A stretch of 64,000 bases of DNA from an uncultured bacterium (GCA_900551915.1 URXT01000004.1:1-64000); one strand, 5' to 3'; positions 26,323 through 34,105 are shown, numbered from the stretch's first letter. Program-made: numbers and translations. The notes: generated by a model from the letters alone, not told the origin.

Positions 26323-26607
26323 ATGCTGAAAAAAACAAAAGATGGTGTGATTTTAAACTTACGAATTGCGCCGAACTCATCAAAAAACGAAATAATATTT
26401 GCAGAAGGCGTTTTAAAAGTAAAAATTACAGCCCAGCCTGTTGACGGAAAAGCAAATAAAGCTCTGGTGGAATATCTTTCAAAAACTTTCAAAATTCCGA
26501 AATCTTCTTTTGAAATAATTAAAGGCGAAACTTCAAAAGACAAAACTATACTTATAAAATGCAATGATGAAGAAAAGTTACAAAAATTAAAAGATTTTCT
26601 GGATTAG
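26323..26607 (+). CDS. DUF167 / YggU (UPF0235) family protein
   Basis: 94 residues, full length for this small alpha/beta family. The signature is LNLRIAPNSSKNEI and the central KVKITAQPVDGKANKALVEYLSKTFKIPKSSFEIIKGETSKDKTILI. The molecular function is not established. GAGGG lies just before the ATG. A cluster of two F-x-A proteins follows on the same strand (26672, 27171), possibly cotranscribed. The sequence right before the ATG looks superficially like a tRNA D arm (see rejected items). Confidence 0.85.
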   Translation: MLKKTKDGVILNLRIAPNSSKNEIIFAEGVLKVKITAQPVDGKANKALVEYLSKTFKIPKSSFEIIKGETSKDKTILIKCNDEEKLQKLKDFLD

Positions 26608-26671
26608 AGCAAAAATTTTTTTGAGATGCTTTAATAAAAACAGCATTTTCTTTAATTCGAAAGGAAATAAT

Positions 26672-27145
26672 ATGCAGATTAATCCCATAACTCCGCTGAC
26701 TTCAAATAACAATACCCGCCCTGCCTTCGGTGCTAAAATCGGTTCAGGGTTAAAGTTTTTAGTCAAAGATGACCCCAGATATGAAGAATTTATTAAAACC
26801 TTTTCAACATGGGGTGATTCAAATTCAGTTGTAGATATTTATAATGCCAAAATTAACGGCAAAACCAAATACATGCTCAGGTTGAAAAGTAATGTACTTG
26901 ACGAGACTACTGTTCCGATTAACAAAGGCCAGCCTGAATTTATGAAAAAAAATCTGGTTAATAAATTTTTTGAATTAACTCCAAAGTCTGTTTTGTGGGC
27001 AGAAGACAGTTTATTTAAAAAAGTTCTGGATGATGCGAGAAGCTCAAAACCCTTTTGGGAAAGGCTGGTTAATATAATGAACGGACACAAAAAAGAAGGC
27101 ATTGTGTTTGACTCGGAAACCGCAAAACGCTTCAAAAGAATGTAA
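26672..27145 (+). CDS. Hypothetical protein with N-terminal F-x-A motif
   Basis: 157 residues starting MQINPITPLTSNNNTRPAFG; AAAGGAA 6 nt before this ATG supports it over an upstream in-frame ATG at 26621. The Asn/Thr/Pro-rich N-terminus ending R-P-A-F-G-A-K matches the N-termini at 10320, 12735, 27171 and 57164. The body is a compact alpha/beta domain (VVDIYNAKINGKTKYMLRLKSN, ELTPKSVLWAEDSLFKKVLDDA). It has a similar size and strand pattern to the protein at 57164-57634. No known family. It is 25 nt upstream of the next F-x-A gene. Confidence 0.65.
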   Translation: MQINPITPLTSNNNTRPAFGAKIGSGLKFLVKDDPRYEEFIKTFSTWGDSNSVVDIYNAKINGKTKYMLRLKSNVLDETTVPINKGQPEFMKKNLVNKFFELTPKSVLWAEDSLFKKVLDDARSSKPFWERLVNIMNGHKKEGIVFDSETAKRFKRM

Positions 27146-27170
27146 GTTTTTAAAGATAAGGATGAAAATT

Positions 27171-27728
27171 ATGCAAGTGAACGGAATAAATACAAATTAC
27201 AACAGCAGACCGGCATTCCAGGCACGAATCCCGCAGGAATTGCAAAATAATATTCTCCGCCAGGCAGTTGAATTTGGGACTGAAGGCTTGAATAATGCAA
27301 AAAAACAAATTGCAAATGTTCAAAGATGGGGCAGACCTACAACAATTCTGGAAACTGCTTTTGATTTGTCAAGTAAAACTTCAAAGCTCGGCATAAGCAA
27401 TTTTTCGATTTCAAAATTGTACGGTGCAGGATTAGAAAAACAAAAAAATAACTTATACGATACATTTATGTCTTTGAAGGAACAAGATATTCTCAAGGCT
27501 GAAAAACAAATTGCCTGGGAAGTTGAAAATAGTAAAATGGATTTAATTAATAGAGCTTGTCGTGATAAAAAGCTCATGAAAAAGATTACCGGTGAAACTA
27601 ATCCTACAGATGAAAAACTTGCAAGTGCAATCGACAAGCTTGATGAAGAGCAGATTGTAACCCTGCGTTTCGGACTTGATGAGCCGACTAAGTTTGAACA
27701 GGGGCCGACCTTGGATTTCGAATTCTAA
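27171..27728 (+). CDS. Hypothetical helical protein with N-terminal F-x-A motif
   Basis: 185 residues starting MQVNGINTNYNSRPAFQARI; AAGGA about 9 nt before this ATG. Upstream in-frame starts (27102, 27162) have poorer ribosome sites. The N-terminal R-P-A-F-Q-A-R motif is the same as in the preceding gene. The rest is mainly helical and charged (ILRQAVEFGTEGLNNAKKQIANVQRW, DILKAEKQIAWEVENSKMDLINRACRDKKL). No family or membrane segment. Probably in one unit with 26672. It ends just before the histidine attenuator. Confidence 0.65.
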   Translation: MQVNGINTNYNSRPAFQARIPQELQNNILRQAVEFGTEGLNNAKKQIANVQRWGRPTTILETAFDLSSKTSKLGISNFSISKLYGAGLEKQKNNLYDTFMSLKEQDILKAEKQIAWEVENSKMDLINRACRDKKLMKKITGETNPTDEKLASAIDKLDEEQIVTLRFGLDEPTKFEQGPTLDFEF

Positions 27729-27731
27729 GAC

Positions 27732-27760
27732 TTGAAATTAAAAAATTTTTTTGATACTCT
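27732..27760 (+). promoter_or_regulatory. Sigma-70-type promoter of the histidine attenuator unit
   Basis: TTGAAA (27732-27737), a 17-nt spacer, TACTCT (27755-27760). The start near 27767 is just before the ribosome site AGGA of the leader peptide. Confidence 0.5.
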
Positions 27761-27777
27761 AATATCATAGGAAAATT

Positions 27778-27837
27778 ATGAACAATAAATTTGATTTAAA
27801 ACTTCATCATCGTCATCATCATAGCAACCTGAGATAG
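27778..27837 (+). CDS. Histidine-rich leader peptide of a transcription attenuator
   Basis: 19 codons, MNNKFDLKLHHRHHHSNLR, with AGGA 5 nt before the ATG. Five of six successive codons are His (CAT CAT CGT CAT CAT CAT), as in the hisL leader peptides of enterobacteria. The TAG stop falls inside the first strand of the antiterminator (27828-27840), so a ribosome that finishes the peptide would cover that strand. This coupling is the hallmark of ribosome-mediated attenuation. The peptide itself likely has no other function. Confidence 0.8.
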   Translation: MNNKFDLKLHHRHHHSNLR

Positions 27838-27935
27838 GCTGTGAATTGATGTTTGCGCGATAATTTTTAAATCAATTCAATTCTAATAAGAAGATAGCCT
27901 TTCTCAGGATTATGAGCGTGAAAGGTTATTTTTTT
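27828..27935 (+). promoter_or_regulatory. Histidine-codon attenuator: antiterminator and terminator
   Basis: Strand A, CCTGAGATAGGCT (27828-27840), pairs at 12 of 13 positions with strand B, AGCCTTTCTCAGG (27896-27908). The pairing is helped by an internal hairpin GAATTGAT / ATCAATTC (27843-27850 with 27871-27878). Strand B alternatively forms a terminator: ATAGCCTTTC (27894-27903) with GAAAGGTTAT (27920-27929), followed by seven T (27929-27935). With histidyl-tRNA scarce, the ribosome stalls on the His codons, A pairs B and transcription continues; otherwise it stops. The next gene, 27979, is not a recognised his gene. Confidence 0.8.
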
Positions 27936-27978
27936 GCCCGAAGCGGCAGTAGAAATTAGAATTGGAGAAGCAAATCAA

Positions 27979-29349
27979 ATGACAATTACAAACATAATAT
28001 CAGCAATCGGAAATACAAGCAGCGTTTACCCTCTTATCCTTCGTGACTGCGGAGTTGAAATCCCGTCGAAGGTTTACTTGACCTACAAAGAAAACAAAGA
28101 TGATAAAGATGTTGCATTTTTGGCAACACGTGAGAGAATTCTTGATGAATATGCAACATCTGCAGTTTGGCTCGGCGGAATTCCTCTTGTTGAAAGACTT
28201 GTCAATAAATTTGTAATTGAGAAGAAAGGTTTTAATCCAAACGTCAACTTAAAACTCTTTAAAGAAAGTGACTGCCAGGGAATTGATTACAACATCAAAT
28301 ACTTTGAAGAAAAACTTTCGAAAGGCGAAATTTCAAAAGAAGCAGTTGAAGAAGTTAAGTCGGCAATTGCTGATTTGAAAAAAGTTAAAAGTAACAAAGG
28401 CGCTTATGAAAAACTTCTTTCTTCAAAATTCCTTGCTGCAACAGCAATTCCGATTGCTCTGATGGGGTTTGTAATTCCAAAACTTATATTCGGACTAACC
28501 GCAAAAACAAAGGCCGCTAAAAAAGCAAAAGCAGAACAAAAAACTCAGCTAAATAATGTCGCAAAATTTTTAACTCCTCCGTTTACGTCATTAAAAAGTG
28601 ATGTGTTTACGCCATTTAGTTTGAAGAATTCAAAAAATCCGGCATTTACCGGAAATTTCTCTTCAACAGTTGCGAATTTCACAACTTATGAAAAAATGGC
28701 TGCAATTGACGGAGGTTACGCAATCGGGCGTGTTGCAACATCAAGAAAGAAAAATGAAGCGGTCGATATTGGTTTCAAAATGCTTGGCATGATGTTTTTG
28801 AACTTTGTTGCACCAAAATATATTGAAAAAATCCTTGACAGCGCCGCAAATAAAGCTTTAAACCTTGATGTGAAGCTTGACCCGCTTATGCTTGAGGATA
28901 AAGAACTTTTGAAAATGATTTCTGACAAGAAACTTGCTGAAAATCTTCCCTCCTCGAACGATGGTAAAAGCCTGCTTAAATTCATTGACGAAAACCCGAA
29001 AGCCATGTTTACAAAATATGCCGCAAAATTTGAGAAAGTTTCACTGCTTGAAGACGGAACGCGTGACCCGCGTGCGTTTATAGATATTGAAGAGCTTGCA
29101 AAATTCAAAAAATCAATAGAGGAGTTCGGAAATAAAGCCCTTTCTATAGCCGCTAAAGACGGGGATTTAAAAGCAATTGAAAAAGAAGTTCAAAAATTTG
29201 CAAAGAAGGCTAAAATTGTCAAATCTTTAAATATTTTAACAAACGTAGGCTTGAGCAGTTTTCTTCTTGCATATTGTCTTCCGAAAGTTCAATATGCCTT
29301 CCGCGAGTGGTATACAGGTTCAAAACTCGAACCGGGAATTGTTGATTAG
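27979..29349 (+). CDS. Hypothetical protein under histidine attenuation
   Basis: 456 residues from MTITNIISAIGNTSS; GGAG lies 11 nt before this ATG, which follows the attenuator. An earlier TTG at 27934 in the same frame overlaps the terminator T run and is unlikely. Three hydrophobic segments can be seen: LAATAIPIALMGFVIPKLIFGL (about 157-178), a weaker one near MLGMMFLNFVAP (about 275-286), and GLSSFLLAYCLP near the end. Between them are charged helices and an internal N-P-A-F-T-G-N (about 218) that recalls the N-terminal F-x-G motif of other proteins here. No enzyme signature and no similarity to histidine biosynthesis or transport that I recognise. Perhaps membrane-associated. Confidence 0.7.
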   Translation: MTITNIISAIGNTSSVYPLILRDCGVEIPSKVYLTYKENKDDKDVAFLATRERILDEYATSAVWLGGIPLVERLVNKFVIEKKGFNPNVNLKLFKESDCQGIDYNIKYFEEKLSKGEISKEAVEEVKSAIADLKKVKSNKGAYEKLLSSKFLAATAIPIALMGFVIPKLIFGLTAKTKAAKKAKAEQKTQLNNVAKFLTPPFTSLKSDVFTPFSLKNSKNPAFTGNFSSTVANFTTYEKMAAIDGGYAIGRVATSRKKNEAVDIGFKMLGMMFLNFVAPKYIEKILDSAANKALNLDVKLDPLMLEDKELLKMISDKKLAENLPSSNDGKSLLKFIDENPKAMFTKYAAKFEKVSLLEDGTRDPRAFIDIEELAKFKKSIEEFGNKALSIAAKDGDLKAIEKEVQKFAKKAKIVKSLNILTNVGLSSFLLAYCLPKVQYAFREWYTGSKLEPGIVD

Positions 29350-29378
29350 TGCAAAACCGGCATGAAAAACTTTTCAGC

Positions 29379-29407
29379 TTGCAAAAATGCGAAAAATGTT
29401 TTATATT
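29379..29407 (+). promoter_or_regulatory. Sigma-70-type promoter of prepilin gene C
   Basis: TTGCAA (29379-29384), a 17-nt spacer, TATATT (29402-29407); AAAGGAG then precedes the ATG at 29441. Confidence 0.6.
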
Positions 29408-29440
29408 AAAAGTGTAATATAAATTAAAGGAGCTGAAAGT

Positions 29441-30504
29441 ATGAATATAACTGGATTTATTATGGGGGGGGGCAACCGCAAAATACCGCTCCTGTAAGAG
29501 TTTTCTCTAAATTTATGAGGTTGGGGTTGTTAGTGTCGTTCTTGGGAAATTTGTTTTCTCAAACACGCTCGCTCACTCGCTATCGTTTCGAAAACAAATT
29601 CCCTAAGAACTTCGTCGCGAAGAAAAGGAATAATAATGTAACGAACAACTCACTGTTCTCTGTTCGCTTTTCCCTATTTAACGAAACGGACTTTTCACGT
29701 TTCACTTCTCACTTTTCACTAATTAAACCTTCTCACTTTTCACCTTTCCAAAATCCCGCCTTCACCATGGCAGAAGTCCTCATCACCCTCGGCATAATCG
29801 GTATAGTTGCAGCCATGACGTTACCCTCATTAATTGCAAATCATCGCCGCCAGGTAATGTTGACCAAGGTGAAGCAAACCTATACAATCCTAAATAATGC
29901 TCTGGAACGTGCAAAGGTTGATTATGATACTGAAGTAAACAACTGGTATATTCCGGATGAAAGCTCAACTCTTGAAAAAAGTATGTTCTTTGCAGAAACA
30001 TACATGATACCATATTTAGAAGTACTGCACTATTGTAAGGATAAAATAAGCGCCCCATATTGCAATTTAAATTCTAAAAATCTAACAGACACTGGTAATA
30101 TTGAGCCTATGTATCCAGTGAGTTCTCAATATGGAACTTCATTTGTTCTAAAAAATGGAACAATAGTTTACGTTAGAGTTGGAGCAATGACTCAGACAGA
30201 AATTGATTTAGGTGGTATAAGTCGTATTTGGGTAATTTTTGATATTGATGGTTCTCAAGGTTATAATCGTTATGGATATGACGTATTTAGAATAGAACTT
30301 GGTGGTGCAGAAGGTCCAGCTAAAAGAAATAATGCAAACAGAAACAAGTTTTTGCCTTATGGATACGACACGAACAAGAATTGTGATTATTATGTTTCTG
30401 AGATTAATCATGCTTGTAATAAAGCTGTTAGCTATCCTGGTAGTTATTGTCTTGCGTATATAGTTTGCAACGGGTGGGATTTTGGCGACAAATATCCCTG
30501 GTAA
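29441..30504 (+). CDS. Prepilin-like secreted protein with poly-G tract, out of frame as assembled (locus C)
   Basis: The ATG at 29441 has AAAGGAG upstream and begins MNITGFIM followed by a 9-base G tract. As assembled this frame stops after 18 codons (TAA at 29495). With 10 G (or 7) it joins the downstream frame to give 354 residues. The downstream frame, which reads alone from ATG 29515 (329 residues, no ribosome site), encodes an APVRV segment like that of locus D, then a long leader, the prepilin helix FTMAEVLITLGIIGIVAAM, a D-I-D-G...G-Y-D-V-F segment and the ending NGWDFGDKYPW. The leader (about 107 residues when ON) contains a translated palindromic element and short TTTCAC repeats. 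Phase OFF is the simplest reading; an assembly error in the tract is the alternative. Confidence 0.75.
29464..29472 (+). repeat. Poly-G tract of 9 in the leader of prepilin gene C (OFF)
   Basis: Nine G directly after codon Met8. ATG 29441 and the prepilin frame are joined only at 10 or 7 G. The 5' context (GGAGCTGAAA, ATG, short hydrophobic leader, G tract, APVRV) matches that of locus D. Confidence 0.85.
29538..29610. repeat. Palindromic element inside the coding leader of prepilin gene C
   Basis: 21-bp arms 29538-29558 and 29590-29610 are inverted repeats with two mismatches, around a 31-nt loop rich in CTCGCT. It lies in the reading frame (SFLGNLF...FENKFPKN) and is absent from the leaders of loci B and D, so it looks inserted. 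Confidence 0.7.
29691..29723. repeat. 33-bp repeat copy 1 (TTTCACTTCTCAC type)
   Basis: Matches 54081-54113 with a single mismatch at the ninth base. Here it is translated within the leader of prepilin gene C; the other copy lies between gpmI and the SNF2 helicase gene. Confidence 0.85.
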
Positions 30505-30511
30505 AAACTAA

Positions 30512-30533
30512 GGGCTGAGATTTCTCTCAGCCC
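30512..30533 (+). terminator. Hairpin after prepilin gene C
   Basis: GGGCTGAGA / TCTCAGCCC stem with a 4-nt loop, 8 nt after the stop. No good T run follows, so it may act as an mRNA 3'-end stabiliser as much as a terminator. Confidence 0.6.
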
Positions 30534-30588
30534 GCAAAATTTGCTCTCAACTTCTTAAAATTCTTGCTGTTTACTTACTATTTACCAA

Positions 30589-30744
30589 CTATTTAACAAC
30601 AGCAAGTTTTGGCTTGATGCCGGATTCCATATTAATGTTTCTGGCATTTGCCACCGCCATAGAACGGCGTTTTCTCGCTCCTCTTAATATATATTCAACA
30701 CTGCCGCATACATTACACGCAGGTTTTACTATCTTTTTAAGCAT
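30589..30744 (-). CDS. Small basic CxxC protein, 51 residues
   Basis: MLKKIVKPACNVCGSVEYIL..., with AGGAG 8 nt before the ATG. One C-x-x-C pair (residues 10-13) could be half of a zinc ribbon. A very basic stretch RGARKRRSMAVANARNIN follows and the end is IKPKLAVVK. The composition is that of a nucleic-acid or ribosome-binding protein, but I do not recognise a family. It lies convergently downstream of prepilin gene C. An opposite-strand reading (30614-30805) lacks a ribosome site and is a shadow. Confidence 0.65.
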   Translation of the reverse strand: MLKKIVKPACNVCGSVEYILRGARKRRSMAVANARNINMESGIKPKLAVVK

Positions 30745-30927
30745 TTTGGGGTTCTCCTATCTGTCTTACAAGTTCTTTATCGTCACTTGCTCGCTAAATC
30801 TTTAACAGTTTGACAGCTTTTGTAACATTAGTTAATATTAATTTGAAAATTAACAAATAAAAATAATTAGAGGTTTTATAAAATATATGTGTAGCAAAAT
30901 TATGTTTATTGCAGAAAGGTTGTGTAT

Positions 30928-31713
30928 ATGACATCAATTAATCCGGTATCGGGCAATATGCTTCAAACTTATTTTAACAGTCTCGGCAGCAGTGCTTCTG
31001 CACCCTCAAAACCAGCAGCCGCACCGCAAACTGCTCCTGAAATAGTTAAAAAAGACACTGCTGATGCAGTAAAGGCTTATTCATTAGTCGCGCCAAAACC
31101 AAAAAATTATGACAAGAAAAGTTTGGAAGAATTGAAAACTGGACTTGTTCAGCAAGGTAAAATTGAAGGTAAAGATTTTAAAGTTGAGCAGGATAATTTG
31201 ATGTCAAAGCTTATTCTTCTTGAAAATGACAAACCTGTAAAAGAATACATTTATAATCAAAAAGGCGCCTCAAAAGAAGATTTTGAAACCGTTCGCGAAT
31301 TCGGTTATCCGCTAGATGACAAGAATGGTTTGCAATCTATTGAAACAACTTATGGCGCAGACGGAGAATTCCATTTCCGTACAATGAACTACGACAAGGA
31401 GAAATCACCTTATAAAAATGAACTTGTTAATTTCTCAACAAAATCATCAGAATTCAGACAGTATCTGAAAGACAACAACATAAAATTTGCTAATGATGTT
31501 GATATTTCAAATGATATTGTTACACATAAATTTATAGTTTTTGACCCGAAGGCTGACAAAATGTCAAAATATGTATTTACAGAAAATGAAAAAGGTGAAC
31601 CTTTGTACGTTTCAAAATCCGAAATTGATAATTGCGGCAATACAAAGAATTCTATAGATTTTCATGAAAAAACTACAAGTTTTACCGAATTTGAAGACAA
31701 TTGCAAATATTAA
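30928..31713 (+). CDS. Hypothetical protein, 261 residues
   Basis: MTSINPVSGNMLQTYFNSLG with GAAAGG 8 nt before this ATG; a GTG 6 nt earlier is less likely. After a Ser/Ala/Pro linker (SSASAPSKPAAAPQTAPE, about 22-42) comes VKAYSLVAPKPKNYDKKSLEELK and then a beta-rich domain of repeated short strands (LMSKLILLENDKPVKEYIYN, YVFTENEKGEPLYVS). The NALKAY/VKAY and linker arrangement resembles the protein at 3542-4060. No signal peptide or known family. It ends at a bidirectional terminator facing rpmA. Confidence 0.65.
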   Translation: MTSINPVSGNMLQTYFNSLGSSASAPSKPAAAPQTAPEIVKKDTADAVKAYSLVAPKPKNYDKKSLEELKTGLVQQGKIEGKDFKVEQDNLMSKLILLENDKPVKEYIYNQKGASKEDFETVREFGYPLDDKNGLQSIETTYGADGEFHFRTMNYDKEKSPYKNELVNFSTKSSEFRQYLKDNNIKFANDVDISNDIVTHKFIVFDPKADKMSKYVFTENEKGEPLYVSKSEIDNCGNTKNSIDFHEKTTSFTEFEDNCKY

Positions 31714-31786
31714 TAAATCCAGCTCATTCTCCGCCTTCAGTGCAATGGCGAAGGTTCTTGATTGTGTACAAATTTTATAAAATGCA

Positions 31787-31815
31787 AAAATGGCAGTTTT
31801 TAAAACTGCCATTTT
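31787..31815. terminator. Bidirectional terminator between 30928 gene and rpmA
   Basis: AAAATGGCAGTTTT / AAAACTGCCATTTT, a perfect 14-bp stem, between convergent stops. Confidence 0.9.
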
Positions 31816-31845
31816 GTTTATCATTCCCTTATTTTGTTTTAGGTT

Positions 31846-32100
31846 TTACAACGCGTAAACGCTAACCTGTTTTCTGTCGCGTCTGTGAGCTTCAAATTTC
31901 ACCTGACCGTCGATAAGAGCAAATAAAGTATCATCTGAACCGATGCCTACGTTGTTGCCCGGGTGGAATTTAGTTCCGCGCTGACGTACGATAATGTTTC
32001 CGGCTTTAACAGTTTCACCGCCGAATTTTTTAACGCCCAATCGCTTCGCTTCTGAGTCGCGTCCGTTACGGGTGGATCCCATACCTTTCTTATGTGCCAT
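31846..32100 (-). CDS. rpmA: 50S ribosomal protein L27
   Basis: 84 residues, full length. [29 protein letters not shown] with the [17 protein letters not shown] core; a component near the peptidyl transferase centre. The N-terminus starts directly with AHKKG, without the cleavable extension found in Firmicutes and relatives. Second gene after rplU, in the usual rplU-rpmA order, but separated by 137 bp that hold a palindromic element. Confidence 0.97.
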   Translation of the reverse strand: MAHKKGMGSTRNGRDSEAKRLGVKKFGGETVKAGNIIVRQRGTKFHPGNNVGIGSDDTLFALIDGQVKFEAHRRDRKQVSVYAL

Positions 32101-32149
32101 TTCGTTATCTCCTGTATTATTTTAATTTGTTTTACTTATTTATTATTGA

Positions 32150-32222
32150 GGAGTTGACCCCTCTCCTGCCGTTCTAAAACTCGCTTTGCTCGTTAAGAAC
32201 CGGCTTCCTCTCCCTCAAGGGG
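32150..32222. repeat. Imperfect palindromic element between rplU and rpmA
   Basis: Nested inverted repeats: GCCG-TTCT...TTAAGAACCGGC with CTCGCTTTGCTCG at the tip, flanked by CCCCTCTCC and CTCAAGGGGCGAGG. Resembles dispersed hairpin repeats. If transcribed it would sit in the intercistronic mRNA. Confidence 0.55.
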
Positions 32223-32237
32223 CGAGGAAAGATAAAT

Positions 32238-32588
32238 TTAAGCTTCTTCAGTAGTTTCAGCAGCTTTTTTCTGAGCTGAAGTTCTGATTTTGTTAATCAT
32301 AACTCTTGTGAAGCCTTGTCTGTGCCCTTGTTTTTTTCTGTAGCCTTTTTTAGGTCTTTGTTTGAAAACAATGACTTTCTTTGCTTTATCTTCTTTAACG
32401 ACAACGCCTTCAACAGAAGCGCCTGCAACATAAGGCTGGCCAACTTTTGATTTTTTGCCGTTAACAATCATAACGATGTTGTCAAAAACAACTTTTGAGT
32501 CTGCTTCCTGGTTAAGAAGTTCGATATCAACGTAGCGGCCTTCTTCAACCTGATACTGTTTTCCGCCTGTTTCTACAATTGCGTACAT
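32238..32588 (-). CDS. rplU: 50S ribosomal protein L21
   Basis: 116 residues. MYAIVETGGKQYQVEEGRYVDIELL start, QPYVAGASVEGVVV, and the conserved KRPKKGYRKKQGHRQGFTRVMI. A short Ala/Glu tail (SAQKKAAETTEEA) follows the family core. It binds 23S rRNA together with L20. GAAAGGA precedes the ATG. It heads the rplU-rpmA unit from the strong promoter at 32679-32707, with a leader of about 85 nt that might hold an L21-type control structure, which I could not identify. Confidence 0.96.
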   Translation of the reverse strand: MYAIVETGGKQYQVEEGRYVDIELLNQEADSKVVFDNIVMIVNGKKSKVGQPYVAGASVEGVVVKEDKAKKVIVFKQRPKKGYRKKQGHRQGFTRVMINKIRTSAQKKAAETTEEA

Positions 32589-32678
32589 TTGTTTGTCCTT
32601 TCTAATTGAGGTTTCGTAACCCTTTTAGCACAAGCTTTGGGGTTTTATCAACGATTTACCTGTAATACACGTATAATT

Positions 32679-32707
32679 ATTATCAAATACTCAAGTCTCA
32701 ATGTCAA
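32679..32707 (-). promoter_or_regulatory. Strong sigma-70 promoter of rplU-rpmA
   Basis: On the minus strand: consensus TTGACA (32707-32702), a 17-nt spacer, GATAAT (32684-32679). Confidence 0.75.
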
Positions 32708-32755
32708 GCAGTATTAATATTTATTAACTTTACGTTTCAGACATTTTGTTTGAAG

Positions 32756-32761
32756 TAAAAT
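32756..32761 (+). promoter_or_regulatory. Leaderless-type -10 box of murF
   Basis: TAAAAT ends exactly 6 nt before the ATG at 32768; no Shine-Dalgarno is present. The promoter is divergent from that of rplU. Confidence 0.5.
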
Positions 32762-32767
32762 TAGAGT

Positions 32768-34102
32768 ATGAAGTTTAATGAGAAAGAAATTCAAACTGCC
32801 TGCGGTGCAGAAGTTTTAAAAGGCTTGGGATGCGAGGACAAATTCGTAATTTCAACCGACACAAGAACCATAAAAGAGGGCGAAATTTATCTTCCGCTAA
32901 AGGGCGAAACTTTTGACGGCGAAAAGTTTATTGAGCAGGCGCTTGAAAAAGGTGCGGCGGGATATTTTACTACAAGCGGCGAAGTTTTTGAAAATTCTAA
33001 AGTGGTTTTTAAAGTCGAAAATACTTTAACTGCATATTTGCGGCTTGCAAGATATTTACGCCGCAAAATTAATCCGAAAACCGTTGCCATAACGGGCAGT
33101 TCCGGCAAAACAACCACAAAAGAAATGGTTTATTCTGTATTGAGCCAAAAATTTAAAACACACAAAACTTTTTCAAATCACAACAACGAAATCGGACTTT
33201 GCCAGACTGTTCTTGGAATGCCGGATGACACAGAAGCTTTGATTGTAGAAATGGGAATGCGCGGACTTGGCGAAATTGAACTTCTTTCAAAGTTTGCAGA
33301 ACCCGACTTTGCGATTATCACAAACGCCGGCTCAGCTCATATCGGGCGTCTGGGAAGCCTTGATAATATTGCAAAAGCAAAGTCTGAGATTGTTTCACAC
33401 CTTAATCCAGATGGTGCATTAATTGCAAATGAAAATGAACGCCTTCATCGTTTCACAAAAGATTTTAAAGGTGAGAAAATCTGGTTTTCAATTGATATGA
33501 CAGAAGTTTTGGAGCAAAAACAGGGCTATTCAAAATTTCTTTACAAAGGTAAGGAATATGAGCTTAATGTTGAAGGCAGATACAATATTGAAAACTCGCT
33601 TTCCGCAATTGAAACGGGTTACAGGCTCGGAATGACTTATGATGATATTAAAGCTGGACTTCTTGCTTATAAACCAATTGAAAAGCGCTGGGAAGCTGAA
33701 ACTGCCGGCGGATTTACGATTATAAACGACAGTTACAACGCAAATCCGGAGTCGATGAAAGCTTCGGTTTCGACCTTTATTGAATTATACGAAAATCCTG
33801 TTGTTGTACTTGGCGATATGGGTGAACTCGGCGAAAACGAGGTTGAACTTCACCGCGAAGTCGGGAAATTTTTGTCTAAGCTTAAACAAAAGAATGTAAA
33901 GTTTCTGACCGTCGGGCATTTAGCGTTAGAAATCGGCAAAGAACTTGAAAACAGCGGATTTTACGTTAAAAGTTTTGAAAATACAGAGACGGCAGCGCGT
34001 TACATTCTTGATAACCTGAATGCCGGTTGTACAATATTTTTAAAGGCGTCAAGGGCGATGAAATTTGAAAAAATTATTGAATATTTAAGGGAGAATAAAT
34101 AA
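32768..34102 (+). CDS. murF: UDP-MurNAc-tripeptide--D-Ala-D-Ala ligase
   Basis: 444 residues. A cytoplasmic Mur ligase that adds D-Ala-D-Ala to the murein precursor. The N-terminal uridine-binding region contains ISTDTRTIKEGEIYLPLKGETFDG. The central ATP-binding domain has AITGSSGKTTTKEM and HNNEIGLCQTVL, and the C-terminal domain NDSYNANPESMKASV. First gene of a run murF-mraY-murD-ftsW-murG with gaps under 20 nt or overlaps, clearly one operon. No Shine-Dalgarno; the mRNA is likely leaderless. Confidence 0.95.
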   Translation: MKFNEKEIQTACGAEVLKGLGCEDKFVISTDTRTIKEGEIYLPLKGETFDGEKFIEQALEKGAAGYFTTSGEVFENSKVVFKVENTLTAYLRLARYLRRKINPKTVAITGSSGKTTTKEMVYSVLSQKFKTHKTFSNHNNEIGLCQTVLGMPDDTEALIVEMGMRGLGEIELLSKFAEPDFAIITNAGSAHIGRLGSLDNIAKAKSEIVSHLNPDGALIANENERLHRFTKDFKGEKIWFSIDMTEVLEQKQGYSKFLYKGKEYELNVEGRYNIENSLSAIETGYRLGMTYDDIKAGLLAYKPIEKRWEAETAGGFTIINDSYNANPESMKASVSTFIELYENPVVVLGDMGELGENEVELHREVGKFLSKLKQKNVKFLTVGHLALEIGKELENSGFYVKSFENTETAARYILDNLNAGCTIFLKASRAMKFEKIIEYLRENK

Positions 34103-34105
34103 ATT

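Noticed and set aside
27934-27978. TTG start for the gene after the histidine attenuator
   Set aside because: It lies in the terminator T run, without a ribosome site; the ATG at 27979 has GGAG upstream.
30614-30805. 63-residue plus-strand frame
   Set aside because: Antisense to the 51-residue CxxC gene, which has the better start and composition.
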